From the NCBI GenBank assembly GCA_015295885.1, contig DVEE01000499.1, positions 1 through 7,042 of the forward strand: a DNA stretch of 7,042 nt, given 5' to 3'. The translations under genes were made by a program, and so were the position numbers. This stretch comes from Leptolyngbyaceae cyanobacterium M65_K2018_010. GTDB lineage: Bacteria > Cyanobacteriota > Cyanobacteriia > Phormidesmidales > Phormidesmidaceae. The notes beneath the pieces were generated by a model. The model did not search any database and was not told the origin of the DNA. It saw only the letters and a list, made by a program, of their open reading frames with translations. How positions within the stretch are numbered: position 1 is the stretch's first letter; the number at the start of each line of letters is the position of its first letter. This document shows positions 1 to 6,172 of this stretch, in pieces.

Positions 1-283
1 GGAGGCGGCCTAAAAAGATGTGTCAGGCAATCAGCGTTTTATCTTGAGATATGAAGACACAAGGTTCTACCAAGGTTCTAAAGCCATACTTCCTCTGTCG
101 GTTCATATACATACTAGGAAACACCAGAGTCTTGATCGGCTTTGCTTGAGTCTCTAGTCGAGAATATGAGGTTTGGGGAAGCACCAGGCCAAAATGGCTT
201 GAAATAGCGTTTCTTGCCCTGTGGAGTCCTGGTAACCGGGTTCTTGGATCGATTACCGCATTTCGGTTTGCATGATCAGCCCC
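1..283. other. Non-coding left flank, downstream of prmC
   Basis: No convincing gene is visible on either strand across these 283 bases. A stop codon TAA lies at 11-13 in plus frame 2, so the extreme left edge could be the last codons of a plus-strand gene (reading Glu-Ala-Ala-stop), but three codons prove nothing. prmC is transcribed towards this stretch, so it should contain the prmC 3' end. I found only weak inverted repeats (for example AGGCCA/TGGCTT around 186-200, with a G-T wobble) and no U-tract, so no intrinsic terminator can be called. The one structured element is the pair of direct repeats at 62-80, listed separately. Confidence 0.6.
62..80. repeat. Two 8-bp direct repeats with 11-bp period
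   Basis: AGGTTCTA occurs at 62-69 and again at 73-80, separated by CCA. The identity extends two bases to the left (CA), giving 10-bp copies at 60-69 and 71-80. Half-sites repeating every 11 bp are the usual layout for OmpR/PhoB-family response regulators; the cyanobacterial Pho box, for example, uses 8-bp repeats with 3-bp spacers. The repeat unit shares only AGGTT with the reverse complement of the SphR-type consensus, so binding is an inference from spacing. No third copy follows at 84-91. If it is an operator, the controlled gene would lie to the left of the window, because the gene to the right ends here. Confidence 0.35.
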
Positions 284-1180
284 CTAGCGACCAAAAGCCA
301 TAACAAAGCGATCGCGCCCCGCCAGATCCTCACAAATCCGCATTTCCCGATAGGGCCCTTGCTGATCCAGGATGGCCTTGACCGCCTCGCCCTGACCCGC
401 CATGATTTCCACCAGCCACAGCCCCCCCGGTATCAAGTAGTCCGGTGCTTGGCGGGCCAGGGTGCGAATCGCCGCTAAGCCGTCTTCCCCCCCATCCAGG
501 GCGGCGGTGGGTTCATGGTGGATGACCTCGGGTTGTAGGGTGGGCAGCAGCGAGGTCGGAATATAGGGCGGGTTGGCCACTACGGCACTGAGGTGGCCCC
601 GGTAAGCGGTCAACGGCTCAAACCAGGAGCCCTGGTAGAAGCTGATGCGATCGCCCAAACCATAGCGTTCGGCGTTGGCCTGGGCAATCGCTAGGGCGGC
701 GGCACTTTGGTCTACCGCTAGAATTTGGGCCTGGGGAAAGGCCTGGGCCAGCCCCAGGGCAATCGCCCCGCTGCCGGTGCCCAAATCCACCCAGATCCCC
801 CGATGCAACGCCGCAGCCTGGGGACTCTGGACGACGCCCTCGCGAGCCAGATCAATGATCAGCTCCGTTTCTGGACGGGGAATCAGCACCGCCGGAGACA
901 CCCGCAGCGAGAAATCGCGCCAGGGGGTTTCGCCGACCAAATACTGCACCGGCACCCGCTGATCAAGCCGTTGCTGCCACCGCTGTTCCAGCTCAGTCAA
1001 AGGCATTTTCAGGGGAATCTGCGATCGCCCCTGAAACGTTCCCAGCTTCAGTGCAAGCCCATCCACATCACTCACCGACCGCAGCAGCCAATCCACTTCC
1101 TCAGGGTCAATGCCCTCTGCCCTAGCCTGTTGATGCGCCCTTTGACGCCCAAGGTCGTCTGGACCATTACAGTGCTCCAT
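284..1180 (-). CDS. prmC: Peptide chain release factor N5-glutamine methyltransferase PrmC (HemK)
   Basis: This cytoplasmic SAM-dependent enzyme methylates the glutamine of the GGQ motif in release factors RF1 and RF2, which supports efficient translation termination. The 298-residue protein has the family layout. An N-terminal helical domain (about 1-85) ends in the RVPVQYLVGE signature (75-84). LIPRPETE follows at 99-106, the SAM-binding VDLGTGSGAI at 131-140, and the catalytic NPPY at 203-206 that binds the target glutamine. EPTAALDGGEDGL lies at 223-235. Length is normal for the family. The start at 1180 is the only ATG after an in-frame TGA, but it has no good Shine-Dalgarno and the first dozen residues match the family poorly. 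A second ATG at 1167-1165, overlapping an upstream TAA, is in another frame, so a start-proximal frameshift is possible. Three of the window's five HIP1 octamers fall inside this gene (308, 647, 1021). Confidence 0.95.
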   Translation of the reverse strand: MEHCNGPDDLGRQRAHQQARAEGIDPEEVDWLLRSVSDVDGLALKLGTFQGRSQIPLKMPLTELEQRWQQRLDQRVPVQYLVGETPWRDFSLRVSPAVLIPRPETELIIDLAREGVVQSPQAAALHRGIWVDLGTGSGAIALGLAQAFPQAQILAVDQSAAALAIAQANAERYGLGDRISFYQGSWFEPLTAYRGHLSAVVANPPYIPTSLLPTLQPEVIHHEPTAALDGGEDGLAAIRTLARQAPDYLIPGGLWLVEIMAGQGEAVKAILDQQGPYREMRICEDLAGRDRFVMAFGR

Positions 1181-1316
1181 ATTTCTGCAAAAACTGGAGA
1201 AAGTCTGTCATGGCTGCTCGGGTCTGGGAGCTGGGGTCGAGTAGATGCCAGGTTTGGGCAACGAGTCCGAGGTAGGGGAAATCTTGTTCGTCATAAAACC
1301 TAAAAAAGGTGACCAA
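1167..1316 (-). CDS. Possible small protein overlapping the prmC start (hypothetical)
   Basis: Reading minus from after an in-frame TAA at 1361-1359 there is an open frame ending with TAA at 1169-1167. Its last 45 or so codons look like real protein: FFRFYDEQDFPYLGLVAQ, then TWHLLDPSSQ, then an amphipathic tail TDFLQFLQKYGAL. It is rich in aromatic residues and lacks low-complexity runs. The stop overlaps an ATG as TAATG (1169-1165) and overlaps the assigned prmC start by 14 nt, an arrangement typical of translational coupling. No ATG is available upstream; I chose TTG at 1316, giving 49 residues, and TTG at 1325 is the alternative. Neither has a visible Shine-Dalgarno. It may therefore be a start-less remnant of a longer gene rather than an intact one. 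I do not recognise the family and assign no function. Confidence 0.4.
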   Translation of the reverse strand: MVTFFRFYDEQDFPYLGLVAQTWHLLDPSSQTRAAMTDFLQFLQKYGAL

Positions 1317-1324
1317 AATGGTCA
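1302..1324 (-). other. Palindrome plus T6 tract (terminator-like or operator)
   Basis: TGACCA-AAA-TGGTCA at 1310-1324 is a perfect 6-bp inverted repeat with a 3-nt spacer. Read on the minus strand it is followed after CC by six T residues (1307-1302), which resembles a small intrinsic terminator acting on transcription heading from the clpB promoter region towards prmC. The stem is short and only moderately GC-rich, so termination would be weak. An alternative reading is an operator: the minus strand also contains TTGACC (1325-1320) and, 17 bp later, TAGGTT (1302-1297), which could be the -35 and -10 of a weak prmC promoter lying on the palindrome. The sequence alone cannot separate these options. 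Confidence 0.3.
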
Positions 1325-1522
1325 AACCAGTCAGGGCTGTACCCGGAATGAGGGTGAATTAAGTTAAGCCAGACCTGAGGACTGAGTGGTCCCATTTTAA
1401 CCAATCCAGGATGGAATCCCCATCCGATCGTCAGGGTAGGATTCTCGAAAAATCCCCTGGTTCACAACACCCCCCGTTTTGCCGACTCACCCGTTATCCT
1501 GCTAGTAGGGGCGATCTGCCTA

Positions 1523-1547
1523 GGGCACTCTAAGGCCCTGAGCGCCC
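1523..1547 (+). promoter_or_regulatory. CIRCE-like inverted repeat upstream of clpB
   Basis: GGGCACTC (1523-1530), a 9-bp spacer (1531-1539) and GAGCGCCC (1540-1547) form an inverted repeat with one mismatch in eight pairs. The CIRCE operator bound by the heat-shock repressor HrcA is TTAGCACTC-N9-GAGTGCTAA. Aligned to it, this site keeps the exact 9-bp spacer, the full GCACTC core on the left and GAG-GC on the right, about 12 of 18 conserved positions. It ends just before the extended -10 at 1551 and covers the -35 position, a suitable place for repression. CIRCE is established for groESL in cyanobacteria; its use at this clpB is my inference. The outer TTA/TAA positions are degenerate, so chance resemblance is possible. 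Confidence 0.4.
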
Positions 1548-1550
1548 ACC

Positions 1551-1559
1551 TGATATACT
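1551..1559 (+). promoter_or_regulatory. Extended -10 promoter of clpB
   Basis: TGATATACT at 1551-1559 matches the extended -10 form TGN-TATAAT, with TATACT at 1554-1559 (five of six). At a 17-bp spacing the -35 hexamer would be TAAGGC at 1531-1536, which is poor, but extended -10 promoters tolerate weak -35 boxes. The predicted transcription start is near 1566, giving a leader of about 60 nt before the clpB ATG. The position directly between a CIRCE-like palindrome and a tandem repeat supports its being the working promoter. Confidence 0.5.
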
Positions 1560-1563
1560 AAAT

Positions 1564-1589
1564 GTCCAACCGATAACGTCCAACCGATA
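1564..1589 (+). repeat. Tandem 12-bp direct repeat in the clpB leader
   Basis: GTCCAACCGATA is present twice without mismatch, at 1564-1575 and 1578-1589, with a 2-bp AC spacer (period 14 bp). It begins five bases after the -10 box, so it straddles the expected transcription start and the first part of the 5' leader. It could be an operator for a dimeric regulator, an RNA element, or a recent local duplication. I do not recognise the unit as a known cyanobacterial site. Confidence 0.6.
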
Positions 1590-1619
1590 CATTACGCCAA
1601 ATAGGTTCACGCCCGCCCA

Positions 1620-1624
1620 CGGAG
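1620..1624 (+). promoter_or_regulatory. clpB ribosome-binding site
   Basis: CGGAG at 1620-1624 is complementary to the 16S 3' end and lies three bases before ATG 1628. The spacing is shorter than the usual 5-9 nt, but the start is fixed independently by the conserved N-terminal residues MQPTDP, shared with cyanobacterial ClpB proteins. Confidence 0.5.
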
Positions 1625-1627
1625 ATT

Positions 1628-4321
1628 ATGCAGCCCACCGATCCGGATAAGTTTACAGACAAAGCCTGGGATGCCATTGTTGAAGCACAGGATGTGGCGC
1701 GGCGCTTTAAACACCAATATCTAGAAGTTGAGCATGTGATCATTGCCATGCTTGACCAAGAGGAAGATGGGCTAGCCCACAAGATTCTGGAAAAGGCGAA
1801 GCTCGATACCGACCTCATCCTAGATGAGCTGGAAACCTTTGCCCAGCGTCAAGCCCGGGTACGGGTGGCAACGGACAGCAATCTTTACCTGGGGCAAAGC
1901 CTCGATCGCATGCTCGATAAGGCCGAGGCCGCCCGCCAGGCCCTCAAGGATCAGTTCATCTCCGTTGAGCACCTGCTGCTGGGCTTTCAGGAGGACGAGC
2001 GGATAGGCCGACGGCTGTTGCGGGGCTTTAACGTGGAGGCCCCAGAACTCATGGCCGCGGTACAGGCCGTGCGGGGCAGCCAGCGGGTCACCGATGCCAA
2101 CCCTGAATCGCAGTACCAAGCCCTGGAAAAGTATGGCCTGGATTTAACCCAGGCCGCCCGGGACGGCAAGCTCGACCCCGTGATTGGCCGCGATGAAGAA
2201 ATCCGCCGGGTGATCCAGGTCCTGTCTCGCCGCACCAAGAACAACCCCGTGGTGATTGGCGAACCGGGGGTGGGCAAAACCGCGATCGCCGAAGCCCTGG
2301 CCCAGCGCATTATCAATGGCGAGGTGCCAGAATCCCTCAAGGGGCGTACCCTAATTTCCCTGGATATGGGCGGGCTAATTGCCGGCGCCAAGTTTCGCGG
2401 TGAGTTTGAGGATCGGCTGCGATCGGTGCTGCGGGAAGTCACGGACTCCGAGGGACAAATTATTCTCTTCATTGACGAACTGCATACCGTGGTTGGAGCT
2501 GGCGCTACCCAGGGCACCATGGATGCGGGCAACCTGCTTAAGCCCATGCTGGCCCGGGGCGAGCTGCGTTGCATTGGTGCCACGACCCTGGATGAATACC
2601 GCAAACACATCGAAAAGGATGCCGCCCTAGAGCGGCGGTTTCAGCAGGTGTATATTGGCCAGCCCAGCGCCGAAGACACCATCTCCATCCTGCGGGGGCT
2701 GAAGGAACGCTACGAAAATCACCACGGCGTTAAAATCGCCGATAGTGCTCTGGTGGCAGCCGCGGTGCTGTCCGATCGCTACATTGCCGATCGCTTCTTA
2801 CCAGACAAAGCCATCGACCTGGTAGACGAAGCCGCCGCCAAATTGAAAATGGAGATCACCTCCAAACCCGCTGAGTTGGAGGCCATTGACCGCAAGCTGA
2901 TGCAGTTGGAGATGGAAAAGCTCTCCCTGGAAACGGAAGAGGCGGTAGGGATGGCCTATCAGTCGGCCCGCGATCGGCTCAGCCGAATTGCCCAGGAGAT
3001 TCAGGAACTGACCGCTAAACAAAAGGCCCTAGGGGGCCAGTGGCAGAGCGAAAAGCAAACCCTGGAAGCTATTAACGCCCTGAAGAAGGAAGAAGACCAA
3101 CTACACCTGCAAATTGAGCAGGCGGAGCGGGCCTACGACCTCAACAAAGCGGCTCAGCTCAAATACGGTCGTCTAGAAGCGGTTCAACAGGAGCGTGAAG
3201 CCCAGGAAGCCCACCTGCTAGAAATTCAAGCCCAGGGGGCCACACTACTGCGGGAACAGGTGACCGAAGCCGACATTGCGGAAATCGTTGCCAAGTGGAC
3301 GGGCATTCCCGTGAATCGGCTGATGGCCTCGGAACGGCAAAAACTCTTGCAGCTCGAAGGGCACCTCCACGGTCGAGTGATTGGCCAGGATGAAGCGGTC
3401 TCTGCGGTAGCCGCCGCCATTCGTCGGGCTCGGGCTGGCATGAACGATCCCGGTCGTCCCCTGGGTTCCTTTCTATTTATGGGCCCCACCGGGGTCGGCA
3501 AGACCGAGCTAGCCCGCGCCCTGGCGGCCTTCCTCTTTGATACCGAGGAAGCCCTGATCCGCATCGACATGTCCGAGTACATGGAGAAAAATGCTGTTTC
3601 TCGGCTGGTGGGGGCCCCCCCTGGCTACGTGGGCTACGAAGATGGCGGCCAACTGTCCGAGGCGGTGCGCCGCCACCCCTACTCTGTAGTTCTGCTAGAC
3701 GAGGTAGAAAAGGCCCACCCCGATGTCTTCAACATCCTGCTGCAGGTGTTGGATGACGGTCGGATTACCGATTCCCAGGGGCATCGAGTCGATTTCCGCA
3801 ATACCGTGGTGATTATGACCAGCAACATCGGTAGCGATCACATTTTGGAGCTGGCCGGGGATGATGCCCGCTACGACGAAATGCGCACCCTAGTGCTCAA
3901 AGCTCTGCAAAAGCAGTTTCGTCCAGAGTTTCTGAATCGGGTAGATGACCTGATTTTGTTCCATTCCCTCCGTAAGAGTGAGCTGCGAAAAATTGTGGCC
4001 CTACAAATTCGTCGGGTGCAGCGACGATTGGCCGACCAAAAAATTGGGTTGAAAATTTCCGATGCGGCCATCGACTTCATTGCCCGCAGTGGCTACGACC
4101 CGGTTTATGGGGCTCGACCCCTAAAGCGGGCTATCCAGCGGCTGTTAGAGAACCCCATCGCCACCAAAATCTTAGAAACCAGTTTTAGCGAGGGGGCTAC
4201 TATCCAGGTAGATTTAGGGGAAGAAGGACTGATATTCAGCGGTGCCGATACCCAGGCACAGGGTCCCTTACCCCAGACTGCCGCAGAGTTACCCGTCGTG
4301 CAATCCGTCGAGGGTGGATAG
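1628..4321 (+). CDS. clpB: ATP-dependent chaperone ClpB (Hsp100 disaggregase)
   Basis: This cytoplasmic hexameric AAA+ machine pulls polypeptides out of aggregates together with DnaK/DnaJ/GrpE. The 897 residues show the full plan. The Clp N domain covers about 1-145. In NBD1, Walker A is GEPGVGKT 211-218, Walker B IDE 282-284, and arginine fingers R336-R337. The coiled-coil middle domain, about 409-540, includes QWQSEK and YDLNKAA. In NBD2, Walker A is GPTGVGKT 619-626, Walker B D691-E692, pore loop GYVGY 666-670, arginine finger R771, and sensor-2 GAR 828-830. The middle domain and lack of a ClpP-docking IGF/IGL loop separate it from ClpC and ClpA. The NBD1 pore loop reads K255-F256-R257-G258, with Phe where Tyr is usual. 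A 27-residue Pro/Gln-rich tail (871-897) ends the protein. Cyanobacteria carry ClpB1 and ClpB2; the length fits ClpB2 (about 895) better, but I cannot settle the paralogue. Confidence 0.97.
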   Translation: MQPTDPDKFTDKAWDAIVEAQDVARRFKHQYLEVEHVIIAMLDQEEDGLAHKILEKAKLDTDLILDELETFAQRQARVRVATDSNLYLGQSLDRMLDKAEAARQALKDQFISVEHLLLGFQEDERIGRRLLRGFNVEAPELMAAVQAVRGSQRVTDANPESQYQALEKYGLDLTQAARDGKLDPVIGRDEEIRRVIQVLSRRTKNNPVVIGEPGVGKTAIAEALAQRIINGEVPESLKGRTLISLDMGGLIAGAKFRGEFEDRLRSVLREVTDSEGQIILFIDELHTVVGAGATQGTMDAGNLLKPMLARGELRCIGATTLDEYRKHIEKDAALERRFQQVYIGQPSAEDTISILRGLKERYENHHGVKIADSALVAAAVLSDRYIADRFLPDKAIDLVDEAAAKLKMEITSKPAELEAIDRKLMQLEMEKLSLETEEAVGMAYQSARDRLSRIAQEIQELTAKQKALGGQWQSEKQTLEAINALKKEEDQLHLQIEQAERAYDLNKAAQLKYGRLEAVQQEREAQEAHLLEIQAQGATLLREQVTEADIAEIVAKWTGIPVNRLMASERQKLLQLEGHLHGRVIGQDEAVSAVAAAIRRARAGMNDPGRPLGSFLFMGPTGVGKTELARALAAFLFDTEEALIRIDMSEYMEKNAVSRLVGAPPGYVGYEDGGQLSEAVRRHPYSVVLLDEVEKAHPDVFNILLQVLDDGRITDSQGHRVDFRNTVVIMTSNIGSDHILELAGDDARYDEMRTLVLKALQKQFRPEFLNRVDDLILFHSLRKSELRKIVALQIRRVQRRLADQKIGLKISDAAIDFIARSGYDPVYGARPLKRAIQRLLENPIATKILETSFSEGATIQVDLGEEGLIFSGADTQAQGPLPQTAAELPVVQSVEGG

Positions 4322-4374
4322 CGGGTGACCTATGATTAGACTCAAATTACTCGCAACACTCTACTGGCAACACT

Positions 4375-6105
4375 ATGGGTCGCAGCCTAGGTCCTTGGAA
4401 CCGTTTTGCTCAAAAATTAGGGTTGGGGTTCATGCTGTTCCTTGCGGTTTTGGGGCTGATTGTTCTTACCCCGAGTCTGGCGGCAGAGACTACCCCCACG
4501 GCACCAGAGGGAATGCAACTGACCGCCAGCGATCAGTCCCTGGTGGCCAACCCCATCGACGGATTCCCCGTGTTGCTAGATGGCAAGGTGCTGTTTACGA
4601 TTCGCCAGGGCATTCCTGGGGTGGTGACCGCGGCCGAGCGAGCCGAAGTTATTTCCCAGCGGATTCAGGCCATTGCCCAGGATCCCCAGGTTGACCCAGA
4701 CAGTCTGCAGGTTCTTACGGACAAGAACCAAAGCGTAGTCTTGGCTGAAGACACGGTGCTTTTCACCGTGCGGGAGGAGGATGTCCAGGTCTATGGTCTT
4801 GACCATTCAAAATTGGCGGCCAGTGCGGTCGAGCAGATTCGCTCAGAGGTGATCGACTACCGGGAACGGCGCAGTCTACGGCGGTTGTTGACGGCTCTGG
4901 TGGCCACCATCCTCAGCACCCTAGCCTTCTTTCTGTTTTTGCGGGGTCTGCTATTTTTTACCTCCAGATTACTTACTCAAATTCGACAACGGCGCGAGGC
5001 CGACACGCTCATCCTTCGGTTTCAATCTACTCAGTTACTGGGTTCTGGGGCAACGAGCTACTTCTTAAACGGGGTTATTCGGCTGCTACGGATAGGGCTC
5101 ATCCTGTTGGCCCTGTATCTCTATTTCCTCTTTGTGCTGAGCCAGTTTCCAGCTACGGAGTCCGTCGGCAATCGGTTACTGCAAGTGATTGCCAATCGCC
5201 TCAGCAACCTGGCTCAGGGATTTGTGGCCTACCTACCCGAACTGGTCACCTTGGCTGTTTTAGTCATGATCACCTATTACGTGATTGAATTTGCCAAGCA
5301 GGTGATTACGGAACTGGGTCGGCATGACGTTTACCCCTGGTTTTATCCGGAGTGGGTACAACCAACGATTCGCCTTGTCTCCCTGTTGATTATGGCGATC
5401 GCCTTTGTGGTGGCTGGTCCCTACCTACCGGGGTTTGGGTCTCCGGCGTTTCAGGGGATGTCCATCTTCCTGGGGGCGCTGCTCACCCTGGGGTCTTCTT
5501 CAGCGGTAGCCAACGCCCTCTCCGGCATCATTCTGATCTATACCCGCGCCTTCCAACTGGGGGATTTCATTCGCATTGATAACACCATTGGTGAAGTTCA
5601 AGATAAAACTCTGTTTGTCACCCGTATCCTCACCCCCAAGCAAGAAACCGTTACCATTCCCAATGCTTCGGTGCTGAATAGTAACGTTACCAACTACAGT
5701 GCTATTTGCCGCGAATCCCATGGGTACCTGGTACTCCATACCACTGTCACCCTGGGTTACGATGTGCCCTGGCGTAAAATCCATGATGTGTTGATCGCCG
5801 CCGCTAGGGCAACTCCCCACATCCAGCACGAGCCAGCCCCCTTCGTGTTGCAAACCAACCTGAACGATTTCAACGTTAGCTACGAGCTTAACGCTTTTAC
5901 CGCCTACCCTCAAAAGATGCCGGTAATTTACTCAGAGCTGCACCAAAACATTCAAGATCATTGCAACCAAGCCGGGATTGAAATTTTGTCCCCCACCTAC
6001 TCTTCCCTGCGGGATGGCAACTCCTCCACCCTACCCGCTGACTACCTGCCGGAGGATTACACCCCGCCTGCCTTTGTGGTCCGGGGGGCTAACGGTCAGC
6101 CCTAG
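4375..6105 (+). CDS. MscS-family mechanosensitive ion channel with N-terminal periplasmic domain
   Basis: Predicted inner-membrane channel of the small-conductance mechanosensitive family. Residues 1-37 form a signal peptide: charged start, hydrophobic 18-33, cleavage after SLAA. A soluble, presumably periplasmic domain (38-165) contains FPVLLDGKVLFTIRQGI and AERAEVISQRIQ. Hydrophobic segments follow at about 172-190, 235-257, 287-306 and 331-350. The pore helix at about 357-392, reading LGSSSAVANALSGIILIYTR, aligns with MscS TM3. The beta domain follows (RAFQLGDFIRIDNTIGEV, with TIPN at 427-430), then the C-terminal alpha/beta domain to about 540. The ATG at 4375 has no clear Shine-Dalgarno; it is the only ATG after the in-frame TGA at 4333 that gives a complete signal peptide. 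It starts 53 bp after clpB, with no promoter or terminator seen between, so co-transcription is likely. Cyanobacteria have several paralogues, including PII-binding PamA; which one this is cannot be told. Confidence 0.92.
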   Translation: MGRSLGPWNRFAQKLGLGFMLFLAVLGLIVLTPSLAAETTPTAPEGMQLTASDQSLVANPIDGFPVLLDGKVLFTIRQGIPGVVTAAERAEVISQRIQAIAQDPQVDPDSLQVLTDKNQSVVLAEDTVLFTVREEDVQVYGLDHSKLAASAVEQIRSEVIDYRERRSLRRLLTALVATILSTLAFFLFLRGLLFFTSRLLTQIRQRREADTLILRFQSTQLLGSGATSYFLNGVIRLLRIGLILLALYLYFLFVLSQFPATESVGNRLLQVIANRLSNLAQGFVAYLPELVTLAVLVMITYYVIEFAKQVITELGRHDVYPWFYPEWVQPTIRLVSLLIMAIAFVVAGPYLPGFGSPAFQGMSIFLGALLTLGSSSAVANALSGIILIYTRAFQLGDFIRIDNTIGEVQDKTLFVTRILTPKQETVTIPNASVLNSNVTNYSAICRESHGYLVLHTTVTLGYDVPWRKIHDVLIAAARATPHIQHEPAPFVLQTNLNDFNVSYELNAFTAYPQKMPVIYSELHQNIQDHCNQAGIEILSPTYSSLRDGNSSTLPADYLPEDYTPPAFVVRGANGQP

Positions 6106-6172
6106 AGGTGGTTTGAAAAGGGCTATCTCAGGTAGGGCGAACGGTACAGAATTTTCGGTGGGTGATGGAGAC

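Larger units (their letters stand above)
1181..1627. other. Divergent intergenic region between prmC and clpB
   Basis: These 447 bases separate the divergently oriented prmC and clpB. The left part (1181-1316) is occupied by the candidate small ORF on the minus strand. The middle (about 1325-1520) holds no gene I can support; it contains a minor inverted repeat GGATGG/CCATCC at 1409-1425 with a 5-nt loop and no T-tract. The right part (1523-1627) is dense with control signals for clpB: a CIRCE-like inverted repeat, an extended -10, a tandem repeat and the ribosome-binding site. Confidence 0.6.

Noticed and set aside
725..1303. 192-codon open frame on the plus strand
   Set aside because: It lies antisense to prmC and the small ORF, has Pro/Arg/Gln-rich low-information sequence and matches no family I know.
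1409..1425. GGATGG/CCATCC inverted repeat as a terminator
   Set aside because: It has no T-tract on either strand and no gene ends beside it.
1987..2610. 207-codon minus-strand frame inside clpB
   Set aside because: Serine/arginine-rich shadow of the clpB reading frame in GC-rich DNA.
4332..4694. 120-codon plus-strand frame beginning just after clpB
   Set aside because: It overlaps the mscS N-terminus in another frame; the mscS frame has a clean signal peptide and a conserved protein, this one does not.
6132..6147. NtcA-like GTA...TAC pair after mscS
   Set aside because: The spacer is 10 bases rather than the required 8, and no gene start lies downstream.
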